Shown here: positions 1 to 9,530 of the stretch, in pieces
How the letters are laid out: each line of letters opens with the position of its first letter
Position numbering within the stretch: position 1 is the stretch's first letter
Assembly: GCA_039621445.1 (NCBI GenBank)
Contig: CP154957.1
Location: forward strand, 26,396,541 to 26,460,540
Length of the DNA: 64,000 nt
Reading direction: 5' to 3'
DNA from: Euglena gracilis
Taxonomy: Eukaryota > Euglenida > Euglenophyceae > Euglenales
Translations under genes and position numbers: made by a program
The notes under the pieces: generated by a model
What the model was told of the DNA's origin: nothing
Seen by the model: only the letters and a program-made list of their open reading frames with translations
The model's database searches: none

Positions 1-1496
1 GGGGGGGGGGGGCAAGGTGCCCCAGCAGTGGCAGGTGTGGGAGGTCAGTGGCCCCTCGGTGGCGTTCAATTTTAAACCTGTCATTGATGTTCTTTTGCGC
101 ACAAATGTCAAAAACCTTGCCCCAATCCCAAAATTTTTTTTCTCGTTCCAAAGTTTTTGCCCCTAGCCGATGTTTTTTGTCCCCCCGTCCACTCAAGTTT
201 CCACAGTGATTTTTGATGATTTATTTTCTGTTCACCAGACCTTTTGTTTGTTCCCATGCTGATTCTGATGGTTTTGCGCAGACTGTGAATGAAATCAGTT
301 TGAAGAACCATGCCCCTCCCAAAACAATTCACCCCTCTAAGCTTTTCCCATGGATGGGTGGCATGTAATGCTTAAAAATTCAATTTTTTGTCCAGAGGCA
401 TTTTTTTGACAATCCTTTTGACAGTACGTCACATCCAATAATAGTTGCTGAAATTTTCCACATGTGTCAAAAGGGTGGGTCGATGACGGGTGGCATTTGG
501 AAACAAAAATTCTCTTGGTTGTTCATTGCATAAGAAGAAGCAAAAAAAATGTTCTTTGTTTTTTGTTAATTTTTGTAGTTTTCCAGCCCCCTTGAGCAAT
601 GCTATATTCACACAAAATGTTACACTAGCTGGACTGATGAGGAAGCCGCCGAAGGGGGGGTATGAATAAAAAATTTACCCATGTTTCAAGGAAGAAGTGC
701 GAAAGAGGCCGTGCCGCACCAGAACTCCCAGGAATGACACCACGAGGCAACCCTGACCCCCCATCCATTCAGTATCCGCTCACGCCCAGGCCTTTGCTGA
801 AGGTTCGCAGTACCCACCCGGGTGCTGGACTGCAGCTAGTGCAATTTTGGCCAGTTGAGATCCCAGAGACCCCCCCGGGGGGGATCTGCTGGCAGGGCTA
901 GTTAATGAAAAAATTTTTCTGTGACTGGCGCGAAGCGCGATTTTTTTTTAACCCTCCCCAAAATGGCCCAAAACGCCCATTTTTTCCAGTTTGGGGGGAC
1001 CCCGGGACCACCCCCTCTGGGGGGGGTCTAGCTGGTCCATTTTTTTCCAGTGTCTTGCAAAATGGCTAGCCAGTGGACCCTCCCGGCCTGCTCATGCCTC
1101 TTGCCATCCAGTTTTCTCTCGACTGATGCGTTTTTTGTGTTTTTTATTCACCTTTCATCATCGTTTAATGTCATCATTTCGACCTTTCCGATGAGAAGTT
1201 GATCCAAAAATTCAAACCAGTGGAGGCAAAATTTGACAAAGTTTTGACAACGTTGACAAAAGTTGTGGGAACAGGAGCACACATGTAGTGGTGGCAAACT
1301 GGTTATGTGGTTAACAGGCGGGTGCAGCGGGTTTTTGAGCTTTGGGGTCAGCGCTCCGCCCCCCAGCATGGGTCCAATCCTTCGTGCAACACAGTGTTTT
1401 TTTGTGCCGTGGTCGGCGGTGCGTTCTTTTTGTGTTTGCCCCTTTGTTGTTGCACGCCCCCCTCAATGAGGCACTGCGTGCCGCCGGGTTGCAAGC
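1..1496. other. No gene recognised; left flank of the PQ-loop gene
   Basis: No exon could be supported here. The stretch starts with a poly-G run and is T-rich with scattered poly-G/poly-C blocks. Positions about 790-1075 hold an inverted copy of repeat family B (see that entry). Earlier exons of the PQ-loop gene, which must encode its first PQ-loop, should lie here or to the left of the window, but none stands out. A short GC-rich run at about 13-75 could be a fragment of an exon; its frame cannot be decided. Confidence 0.4.
790..1075 (-). repeat. Repeat family B, copy 1
   Basis: Inverted relative to copies at about 19255-19540 and 60480-60810. All three share a CTAGCTAGAC-like end, a GCGC-centred palindrome, a GGCTGATTTT/AATGGCC-rich core, a CCTGCCAGCAGACC or related block and a CTAGCTGCAGTCC-like end. 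They are probably copies of a short non-autonomous element. The termini are not fixed. Confidence 0.5.
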
Positions 1497-1735
1497 CAGG
1501 CTTCTTTTTAAGTCCCCTGCCCCCCCCCCCCCCCCCCGGGGGAGGGGGTGGGTGGGTGGGTCCGGGCCGGAGGCGCTGGGTATACCTTTTCAGCGCGAAG
1601 CGCCGAAAATTTTTGAAAATTGCTTTTAACGGGCCCGATTTTGGGGGTCCCCCCCCCCCCCCGGGGGGTCCCGCGCCACCCTGGGTGGGTGGGGGGGACC
1701 CCCCCCTCCCCCCCGGGGTCTTAAAAAGAAGCCTG
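1497..1735. mobile_element. hAT-type MITE (family A), perfect 16-bp TIRs
   Basis: Left end CAGGCTTCTTTTTAAG (1497-1512) and right end CTTAAAAAGAAGCCTG are exact inverted repeats. The element is flanked by an 8-bp direct repeat TTGCAAGC (1489-1496 and 1736-1743). CAG-type termini plus an 8-bp target duplication are typical of the hAT superfamily. The interior has long C and G runs and a palindromic GCGCGAAGCGC block near 1590. It has no coding capacity. It lies just 5' of the first visible PQ-loop exon, so it is probably intronic. Confidence 0.85.
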
Positions 1736-1767
1736 TTGCAAGCATTACCGCCTCCTCCGCACCGCAG

Positions 1768-3665
1768 GCCTGCCGAAGGCGCTGATCGGCGACTACCTCG
1801 GCTGGGTGTCTGGCGCGGTGTACCTCATCTCCCGGCTGCCCCAGATCTGGAAGAACTTTGCCACGAAGCAGGTGGACGACCTCTCCCCATTCCTCTTCAT
1901 CCTCGCCGCCCTGGGGAACACCACCTCCCAGGGCGTTGCTGGATTGGCCGTGGCTGATTCCTGAGGGTTTTTTTAATTTCAACCTTTCTTGGCCCAGCCT
2001 GGTTCCAGCTTTGGGGGGGGGGTGGGGGGGCTGCTTTTCTTGGAACAGGGGTTGAATATGCAGAGCGTATATTTTCCGTATGCACATTCAGCGCATATTT
2101 CATTTCTTTGTCCAAAAAGCACATATTGCACAAATATGCGCATATTTCAAGGTTTTGCAGGAGTTTTCCGCAGTACATTTGCGCATTCCCACATATTTGG
2201 ACCACATGTTTTTGGGGGTCAATTCGGGCTTGCATATTATTTTGGAGCTTTTCCTTCCTTTTGGGCCATTTTTCGCCATTTTTGGTCATTTTGGGCCTTT
2301 ATGTGCCACAGACCTCTCGTTTACTGCACCACATTCTGATTAATTTGTATCTATTTTTTTCTGTGTATCAGTGCCTCAGCCACCCTCCATGGAGGAGCCA
2401 CAGTGGCTGACAACTGGCCAACAAACAACCCATAGGGGCCCAAAATGGCCCGAAATGAAGATGGCTGATAAAGCATTGACTCCAGGTGCCAACCACAATT
2501 ATTTCAAACAAGTATCTTTTTTAAGGAAGTTGTTTTGTTTATTACAATATTTCAGTTTGCTCTAAAATTTTTCTGCTTTTCTTTGTGCAAGGAAAACAAA
2601 ACCAAGACATCCCCGAAGTCTTCTGGATGCGCGGACAATATTTTGATTCGGGTTTAACTTTTTCGTGATTTGGTGTGTTGCGGCAAAAAATGAATTGGTG
2701 TGTGATTTTGATTCATGTGATTAAGTGGGTATGTGGCTGGAAACCAGTTTTTTTTTTGCGATTTGAAATCAGTTGGTGACGGAGAATGGTTGAAAATACT
2801 CCCAAATATAGCGGTTAGTGTCCAGAATTTTCCCAAATTGGACACCCCTTGACCCTTGAATCCTTGACCCTTGAATCATTCTTCTGGCCACTTGGGCCTT
2901 TTCTCGCAATTTTTGACCCATTTTGTATAATCTTTGGCCACTGTAGGTAATATTTTTTGACCATTTTGGGCCATTATCAACCATGAATATTTTTTTGGCC
3001 ATTTCAGCTATTTTAGGCTGTAAAATGACTCTAAATAGTGCCTGAAACGGCCTAAAAAATAGCCCAAGCTTGGCTGGAAATGGCCTCAAAACAGTCGACA
3101 ATGGTCGAAGATGGCCCAAAAAATGGTCCACATCATAAATGGCACCAAGTTGTCGCAAAATGGTTTTTAATAAACCAATGGGTGGGCGACCAAACATGGC
3201 TGGTTTTTGGGGGAAAAAATTGCATGTTTTCTGCATATTTTCCGCATATTTAACGTCCATTCCGCATATTTTAGCGCACAACATATCTATCCCCCCCATC
3301 CCCCCCCACTGCTCCTCCCCCTTTACCCATTTCGAGTCTCCAGCCTTGTGCTGGACCGCGAGGGAGTGGGGTCACGGAGCGATGCCCTGACACGTACGCT
3401 GCCTCCATCCTGGCTGTGCCCAGGCCCACACAGCAGCGCCGCCCCAGCGCACCGGCAGGGTTGAGGTGGCGATGGGCTCTCCTCCGCCCCCCACTGCCCT
3501 GTGCGGTGCCTGGCTGCGTCCCTTGCCCCGGACTGGCTGCGGATGCAGGCCCCCTTCCTGGTGGGCAGCATCGGGACGCTCGTGTTCGACGCCGTCCTGC
3601 TCCTCCAGATCAAGCTGTACCGGCAGGCGGTCCCAGGCGGGTCCTCCGGCGACGGGGACGCCTGA
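1768..3665 (+). CDS. PQ-loop repeat transporter, C-terminal part (3 exons visible)
   Basis: This encodes the C-terminal half of a PQ-loop membrane protein of the lysosomal/vacuolar basic amino-acid exporter type (SLC66A1/YPQ-like). Exon a (1768 by an AG acceptor, or 1778 by the CTG rule, to 1925) carries the second PQ motif in GWVSGAVYLISRLPQIWKNF and ends LGNTT. Exon b is a 23-nt micro-exon (3395-3417) reading YAASILAV. Exon c (3545-3665) encodes the last transmembrane helix (APFLVGSIGTLVFD...) and a short tail ending SSGDGDA and TGA. All joins keep the frame, and the joined LGNTTYAASIL matches the family pattern after the second PQ-loop. Both introns are nonconventional. The first PQ-loop and the start codon are not visible. 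The assignment is firm as a family; substrate and compartment are inferred. Confidence 0.85.
1926..3394 (+). other. Nonconventional intron in the PQ-loop gene
   Basis: Starts TCCCAG (CAG at +4 to +6) and ends CTGACACG (CTG at -8 to -6). It has no GT-AG ends. Removing it joins LGNTT to YAASIL in frame. The intron contains repeated GCATATTT motifs at about 2060-2180 and 3225-3275. Confidence 0.8.
3418..3544 (+). other. Nonconventional intron, 127 nt
   Basis: Starts GCCCAG and ends CTGCGGAT, so CAG and CTG sit at the positions expected for euglenid nonconventional introns. Removal joins a GT left by the micro-exon to G of the next exon, giving a valine codon in frame. Confidence 0.8.
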
Positions 3666-4500
3666 AGCGGCAGGTTCCTCGGACCATGTCTTTTGCATCT
3701 TTCTGCACAAGAATGGATCACATTGGCTGTGCAGGACAAAACCCATTGAAGTGACAACGGAGTGCTGCCTCCTTGTGCATGGGTAAAAGTTGATGGCAAT
3801 CAAGGCACGACAATTAAGATACGCAGGCATTCTGCATTGTTGAGGGCAGGTGTTGGGGATTTGTGAGGCTTGCCACAAACGGTGGAAAAAAAATGCGACT
3901 TCGGGAGGGTGACCCGCCCATGCTTGTCCTCTGAGACGACCGGGTGGGCACACTTGGCGTTTGTGCTTCGCCGCCCGTGTCTCCCCGCTCGGTTTGCCTC
4001 GGGGGGGTGCGCGACACTTCCCCCAAGGAAGGCCGACTGTGCACCCCTCGGGCTGGTGGCTCGACAGAAATTTTTTTCCTCCGGAAGCTCTCAAATTTTT
4101 TTTTGGGCACTGAAACAAACAGCGAAAATAGTTGGAGCAAAAAAAGTTCCATGCTTCCGTTCCAAGTCGGAAAACTATTTCTGAGATCAAACCTAGATCT
4201 TTTGTCATGTTCACCCCCCCGGGGGGATTGGTCCTTTTATGCGCAAAACGGTCTAAGGCATTTATTTTTTTATTATAAAAAAGTAATCGTGCCTGCCTTA
4301 ATTACCCCGAAGGAGTTTGGGAGAGTCAAAAACACACGCCCCGCTTGGAGGCAATGGTGCATTTTGAGGGGAACTTATTTTGGTTTAGAATGGTACTTTT
4401 TGAGGGAATATTCGGCAAAGGTTTTCTTTTACCTTTTCTTCTAACCTTTATAAAGGGGACTGGGCCCAACAAACTGGCGTACATCTTCATTTCAGCCACA
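3666..4500. other. 3' flank of the PQ-loop gene; no gene seen
   Basis: No codon-biased exon was found on either strand. The stretch is T-rich with a few GC-rich islands, and no repeat shared with the rest of the window was noticed. Confidence 0.4.
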
Positions 4501-4540
4501 TCAGAGGATCTGAGAAACCCAAGAGGGGAGGGATGCGCAG

Positions 4541-5930
4541 CTACTCACCATCTCGAAGTGCAGGGCCCGAGTGGCGACAAAGGAAGGGGGAAGATGGGAC
4601 CAGGAGAACGAAGCGCAGGAAGACGGAGAGCCAAACCCAACCTCCCCACCCAGAGAAACACCAGAAAAAGAAAGACTCCTCGGGCTCGGCACTGCCCCCA
4701 AGTGAAGTCATGCCTTTTTGCCGGCAAAATAAGCTGTCCCATCCAGGAAAGGGGTCCCCAAACAAAGCAACCCAAACCCCCCATCCAGAAAAAAATCCAG
4801 AAGGAGACAGACGTCCCCGCCAGAGCGGGAGCTCCCCACCAAGCGACCATCTGAGAGGGGTGGGCGGGGCCACGACGGTTCGGCTTCGCAAAGGTGTCCG
4901 AGGAGGCCTCATCATCGCCAACTCCTGCAACAAAAGCGCAGTGAGAAGCATCCCTGCGCACACCAACCGCAAACCGGAACAGAGCAGCCGGCACAGAAAG
5001 AGGACCTCATCATCTTCTCGGACTCCCACGACAGAGGAAGGGGGAGGAAGGGACCAAGAGGGCGGAGCACAAGAAGATGGTGAGGTCCTGCTTTCCTTGC
5101 CGGCTGTTCTGTTCTGGTGTGTCTGTGCGTGCGCGTGGGGTGCTTCTTACTTGCAGAATTTCTTTGGTCAGGGAATTCACTCTTTCTGATGTCAAAGGTC
5201 GTTTACCATCCAAAGACCACAACAAATTATGTTTGTGTCCAACCATGTGGGCTGTCCTTGCCACATACTCTTGCAATAAATGCCAGGGGCTTATGAGGGG
5301 TGTGTGTGGCAAATTCAAAACTTCCTCCCATCTGGAGAATTGCCACCCTTTCCTTTGCAAAAAAATGAAATTTTTTTCTCCCACGAAACTGATTTTTCGC
5401 TGTGTTCTGGCTAGATAAACCCCCCTGTGGAGGGGGGGGGGGTGGACACCTCCCGCTGGAAATCCCACAGCACCAGAGGGGCTGGGGTTTTATGGTGGAA
5501 AAATTCTGGTTTGCAAGTGGAAGAAGTCCAGCAATTTGGTCAGTGGAAAAATTTTGGGGCCTTTCCAGCTCATTATTTGCGACTCGGGGTCGTGTCAAAA
5601 ATTCAAAAAATTATGGCCCAAAGGGGGGTGCACAGTACCTCACCATCTCGAAGTGCGGAGCCCGAATGGTCTCGGACTCCCACGACAGAGGAAGGGGGAG
5701 GAAGGGACCAAGAGGGCGGAGCACAAGAAGATGGTGAGCCCAACCCTCCCACCCAAAAAATCAGCAGAAAAAGGAAAATATCCCAACCAGAAAGGGGACC
5801 CCCGACCAAGCAACCATGTGAGAGGGGGGGGGGGGGGGGGGGTGCCACGACGGTTCAGCTTCGCCAAGGTGTCGGAGGAGGCCTCATCATCGCCAACTCC
5901 GGCAGGGCCAAAAGCCTCCAACAGATGATG
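4541..5930. repeat. Direct repeat modules at the 3' side of the DIRS-like element
   Basis: A block of about 68 bp at 5016-5083 recurs nearly exactly at 5672-5739, and a diverged copy lies around 4565-4615. CTCACCATCTCGAAGTG occurs at about 4544 and 5639. CACGACGGTT followed by a shared block of about 55 bp occurs at 4871 and 5846. The spacing differs between pairs, so modules have been shuffled rather than simply duplicated. Confidence 0.75.
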
Positions 5931-7282
5931 AGTCTGTTTCTGAGCTCCTTCACAGATAGCTCTGAGAGAGGTGTTGAATTTCCCATGATGTTTTCTAGGA
6001 AATCAGTGGGGTCCCAAAAGTGGGCATACTTGCAGAAATTGGAATTCCATTTCCTTTTCAATGGTGCCAGAGGAGGGGAAAACCTCAATGACCCAAACCC
6101 TGGGAGTAATAAGGCTGCTGCATATGCATTTCTTGCAGTATTTATGCTATGAACAGCAAGATCAAGGATGGCTTCGGCCATCCTGTGGACTGTGCAGTCC
6201 TGCAGGGGCACCACTTTGTGCAACAACTGGCCCACCAATGTCCTGAAGGCTGAGTCATATCTTTTGACATTTCCCAGATTTTTTATGTAAGTGTCGATAC
6301 TGGACATCGAAACTTCCTGGAATTGTAATATTTGCCTGACACAATAAAGCAGGCCAAATTCCACCTTGGGGGGGGGGCATCTCCTCCCCACAGCAGTTGG
6401 TGAACAGCCCCCATTGGGGGGGGGGGGTACCAGCAAAACCTTGCTGCCTGGCTGCCTGATTGACATTAATTGGCGCCACCATGATGTCGAAGCCCAGTGG
6501 GGTACAATCAACAGACAAATCAGGTCTGGGTTTAGCATTAATCTCTGAACCCACTGGGGAATGATGCTCCAGGGAGGGTTGGCATAAACTGGGGAGAGAC
6601 CCCTCAAATCTGCCTTCAGAGCATCTACCAACAAAGCCCCTTGGTGGGGGTATCGGAAAATTGGTGGGGGTATCGGGAATTTCTTGTTGCTGGGTGTGCG
6701 AAACATGTCCACCTCTGGGGTGATGTGGTTTTTGAAAAATTTCAGAATCTTGTGAAAAATGTTTATGTTCAGGGTATAATCCCCTGGATCTTTTTGCTCC
6801 CTGGTCAGGGAGTCTGCCAATTGCTCCTGGGTGGGAACCCAAACCACCTGCAAATTGATTTGCTTTTCTTGGCAATGGTACAGAAGGGGTTTTGGGATGG
6901 AATTTAGGTATGGCTTTTTGCCTCCCCATTTTGTTAAATAACTTACTGCCTGGCTGTCCACATGAAGAACAATGGTTTGTTTTGGTTTTGCCAAAGCCTT
7001 TACAGTTTCCACAGCAGACATCAATTCTTTTTGATTGATGTGAAGGACATGCAGGTCCCTCCAGAAATCTTGGACCTTTTGACAAGAGTTTTTGCCCAGC
7101 CCCCACCCCACTGCCAGGTGCTGCTGTCTGAGAACAGTTCCTGAGAGGCCTGGGATTGAAAAGCTCTGCCCACACCTGGCTGCAAAAACGCTCTTAACAC
7201 CACAATTTGATCCTTGACCCCCTGGGGAATGGTTAGGGTGTGGTCCAAACCCCACTTTGTGTGCAAATCCACCATTTTGCAA
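5855..7282 (-). CDS. DIRS-like RNase H / methyltransferase-like / recombinase N-terminus ORF
   Basis: The useful part of this frame begins near 7100, where it continues the RNase H started in the upstream frame. HVDSQAVSYL looks like a middle RNase H motif. It is followed by VDMFRTPSNKKFP and YANPPWSIIPQW (NPPW at about residues 235-238), the DAM-type methyltransferase-like segment typical of DIRS elements. After about 6290 the protein becomes helical and Leu/Arg-rich (IDTYIKNLGNVKRYDSAFRT onward) and ends in RLLALPELAMMRP, resembling the SAM-like N-domain of a tyrosine recombinase. The frame then enters repeats and stops. No catalytic R..HxxR..Y set can be seen. The role in retrotransposition is inferred from the family. 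Confidence 0.65.
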   Translation of the reverse strand: MQNGGFAHKVGFGPHPNHSPGGQGSNCGVKSVFAARCGQSFSIPGLSGTVLRQQHLAVGWGLGKNSCQKVQDFWRDLHVLHINQKELMSAVETVKALAKPKQTIVLHVDSQAVSYLTKWGGKKPYLNSIPKPLLYHCQEKQINLQVVWVPTQEQLADSLTREQKDPGDYTLNINIFHKILKFFKNHITPEVDMFRTPSNKKFPIPPPIFRYPHQGALLVDALKADLRGLSPVYANPPWSIIPQWVQRLMLNPDLICLLIVPHWASTSWWRQLMSIRQPGSKVLLVPPPPNGGCSPTAVGRRCPPPKVEFGLLYCVRQILQFQEVSMSSIDTYIKNLGNVKRYDSAFRTLVGQLLHKVVPLQDCTVHRMAEAILDLAVHSINTARNAYAAALLLPGFGSLRFSPPLAPLKRKWNSNFCKYAHFWDPTDFLENIMGNSTPLSELSVKELRNRLIICWRLLALPELAMMRPPPTPWRS

Positions 7283-9204
7283 AGTTGATCTGTCAGAATT
7301 CTGAGAAATGGCGTTGAGACTAAATAGCTTCTGACTTGCCCCACAATAGAACTGAGTTTTCTGCAGCTCATTTTTTGTGCTGTGAGCACTTTGCCTAGCT
7401 CCTTTCTTAAGGATTTAAATTTTTCCTGTGGAATTTCCAGCTGGCCTTTTTTCAAATTGACCCACTGGCCCAAATGATTTATCTCCTGTGTGGGTTCCAG
7501 ACAGGATTTGGGGAGGTTTAATCTGAAACCTGCCAGCAAAAGATCTGTTTTCATTTCTGCCAAATGCTGGGCTGCTGTCTTTTTGCTGGGGGCTAGCAGC
7601 AAAATGTCGTCCAGGTAGATGAAAACTACCTTTCCCTCCTTTCTCCATTTTCTTTCCCAGACTCTCATAAGAGTCATGAATTTTTGTGGCAGGCTGCTTA
7701 TTCCAAAGCATGCAGCCTGAAATTGCCACGTTTCCCCCCCCACCTGCATGCAAACATGTTTTTTTTTTTTTTTTTGCAGTTTTAAGTGGAAATATGCATC
7801 TTTCAGGTCTATTTTTCCACAGTACCAACCTTTCCTTAGATATGGGAAGATGCTTCCCATGTGTTCCAATCTGAACTTCTGGGGGGTGAAATGGAGATTT
7901 AACTGTCGACAATCTGAAATCAGTCTTTCCTTGGTCTTTTCACCTTCCTTTTTGGAAATGATAAAATAAGGGACAAAATGTTTTGCCTCCTCTGGGGGGA
8001 TTTGCCTGGTTGCCCCTGCACATTCGTATTCTCTCAGAATTTTTTGGGCAGTCATTATTTCTTGGGGAGTCTTGAAGGGAACTTTTTTGGACATTTGAGG
8101 GGGGAGGGGAAGATCTGCCATAACACCTTCCCTTATCAGGTTTAATACCTCTCTGCTGGCACCTGCTTTTTCCCAATGGGGGATGCTGGCCTGCAGGGCT
8201 CTGAAAGGGGGTACCCCTGGGTGTAATGTATCTGGGGAATCCAGAGGCCCCATCACTGGGGTCCTTCCCCCTGGCTGCCCCATCACTGGGGTCACCCCTG
8301 GCTGCCCCATCACTGGGGCTGCAGCTGGCCCTGCCATAGGGTTTGCCAAAGACAGGCTTTCCCCCTGTTTCTGAATGATGGGGGAAGGTCTGTTTCTGCA
8401 GTGGGGAGGTACATATATAGCTGGGGGGTGTGGGCTGATTATCTTCTGGGGGGGCCCTGGTGTAGCCATTCTTGGGCCTCCCCCCCAAGGGCTGTGGTCT
8501 TGAATGCATTGGCCTCCAATGGCCACTTGATTTTTGTTGAAATGGCCTCCATTGGCCTTGATATCTTGGCCCTGGCCTCCATTGGCCTCTTGTATATACT
8601 GGCCTCCATTGGCCTTCCCCTGAATGGGGCTTGGATGGGCAGCTCCTGAGGGTTTTTTGTTTGAGGGAGCTGTGGGGTAAGTTGGACACACCTTTCCCCA
8701 ATGGGATCTTTCCAGGCTGGGGTACTGGCTGCCATAGCCTTGCCCCTGGGCCCACTGCCCTCTTGAATGATGGCCGCCATGGCCTTGATTCTGGACCCCA
8801 GGTCCTTTTGGATGAAGGCTGCCATAGCCTTGATGATTTGATTTCCTTGGATTTCTGATGTTTTTTGAAAGGCTGCCATAGCCCTTGTCTTGTCCCCTGG
8901 AAGGGGGGGGAAACAGAAAAAGGGGGGGAGTCTGTTGGACCTGTGATGGTACTCCCCTTCTGCCTTCTTGTCTTCCTGACCACAGTTGTCCATGGTCCAT
9001 GGCCATTCTCATGTTGAGTGGGGGATTTTGAAAACGCTGATGTGTTGGGGGGTGGGGGGGTTGCGATGGCCACGGACTGGCGTGTTGCTGCCGCCCCTCC
9101 AGCTTCTGCAGCTGCTGCTGTGTCTCCACCTTCCCCAGCCTCAGATGCCTTCTTGGAAGTTCCTTCAGGTTCTCCTTGGCATTCTGGTTTTCTTTGAGAT
9201 TCAT
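7021..9204 (-). CDS. DIRS-like gag-like plus reverse transcriptase ORF
   Basis: A 727-codon frame. About residues 1-400 are low complexity, rich in Pro, Gly and Gln, with short tandem repeats (GYGS, NGGQ, PVMGQPG), as in gag-like regions. Reverse transcriptase follows: YFIISKKEG, RLISDCRQLN, IDLKDAYFHL, FGISSLPQKF and the catalytic YLDD at residues 529-532, then LGQWVN and a thumb region. RNase H starts with FSDSSTWQWGGGW just before this frame stops. A run of about 16 T at 7759-7774 gives a poly-lysine insertion inside the RT. The rest of RNase H is one frame away, so the element has a frameshift near 7080-7130, real or from homopolymer miscalls. The start codon is a guess; an overlapping frame (7940-9211) with GQWRP repeats could be the true gag frame. 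Confidence 0.75.
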   Translation of the reverse strand: MNLKENQNAKENLKELPRRHLRLGKVETQQQLQKLEGRQQHASPWPSQPPHPPTHQRFQNPPLNMRMAMDHGQLWSGRQEGRRGVPSQVQQTPPLFLFPPPSRGQDKGYGSLSKNIRNPRKSNHQGYGSLHPKGPGVQNQGHGGHHSRGQWAQGQGYGSQYPSLERSHWGKVCPTYPTAPSNKKPSGAAHPSPIQGKANGGQYIQEANGGQGQDIKANGGHFNKNQVAIGGQCIQDHSPWGGGPRMATPGPPQKIISPHPPAIYVPPHCRNRPSPIIQKQGESLSLANPMAGPAAAPVMGQPGVTPVMGQPGGRTPVMGPLDSPDTLHPGVPPFRALQASIPHWEKAGASREVLNLIREGVMADLPLPPQMSKKVPFKTPQEIMTAQKILREYECAGATRQIPPEEAKHFVPYFIISKKEGEKTKERLISDCRQLNLHFTPQKFRLEHMGSIFPYLRKGWYCGKIDLKDAYFHLKLQKKKKKHVCMQVGGETWQFQAACFGISSLPQKFMTLMRVWERKWRKEGKVVFIYLDDILLLAPSKKTAAQHLAEMKTDLLLAGFRLNLPKSCLEPTQEINHLGQWVNLKKGQLEIPQEKFKSLRKELGKVLTAQKMSCRKLSSIVGQVRSYLVSTPFLRILTDQLCKMVDLHTKWGLDHTLTIPQGVKDQIVVLRAFLQPGVGRAFQSQASQELFSDSSTWQWGGGWAKTLVKRSKISGGTCMSFTSIKKN

Positions 9205-9256
9205 TCTTCATGGAAGTCCCGTTGTTGATCTTGTCTTAGTAATTGCAATGCTTCTG

Positions 9257-9399
9257 AAATAATTCCAGTTGAACTCGAAGAGTTGAATTCTTCCTCCGGG
9301 AAGTTGAAATTCCGAAAATAAAACTCGCTCCACCAGTTGATAAAGTGCTGGGCTTCGTGAAAAGTAGTACGTCTCGTAAAATAATTCCAGTTGAACTCG
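9257..9399. repeat. Short direct repeat pair at the 5' side of the DIRS-like element
   Basis: A 21-bp sequence starting AAATAATTCCAGTTGAACTC is present at 9257-9277 and 9379-9399. It lies upstream of the first ATG of the element and may belong to its terminal repeat or leader. Confidence 0.7.
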
Positions 9400-9530
9400 T
9401 TGAAGTAAAATTCTTTCTCCTTGAGGTCGAAGGGCAGAATTAGGAATCAGCCAACTCCGGCAACAAAAATTTAAAGCTCCAGAAGTTTTTGACATTTCGG
9501 TTCTGCACGAGCGAAGCGGATAATTTGAGT

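Larger units (their letters stand above)
4541..9530 (-). mobile_element. DIRS-like (tyrosine-recombinase) retrotransposon, degraded
   Basis: A minus-strand element carries, in order, a proline/glycine-rich gag-like region, reverse transcriptase, RNase H, a methyltransferase-like segment with an NPPW motif, and what looks like the N-terminal part of a tyrosine recombinase. No integrase, protease or long terminal repeats are evident. That order, with the NPPW domain after RNase H, is characteristic of DIRS/PAT-like elements. Downstream (4541-5930) there are several direct repeats of the same module. A stretch at 9449-9468 near the 5' end resembles 4917-4936, which suggests split direct repeats. 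The recombinase catalytic residues were not found and the reading frame is broken near 7080-7130, so this copy is probably dead. The outer limits are estimates. Confidence 0.7.

Noticed and set aside
1307-1957. Single 216-codon + strand frame
   Set aside because: It runs through a MITE and poly-C/poly-G runs; only the part after about 1768 is coding, and in a different frame.
5855-9211. Gypsy or Copia LTR retrotransposon, or a pararetrovirus relative
   Set aside because: No integrase, protease or long terminal repeats; the NPPW domain after RNase H fits DIRS-type elements better.
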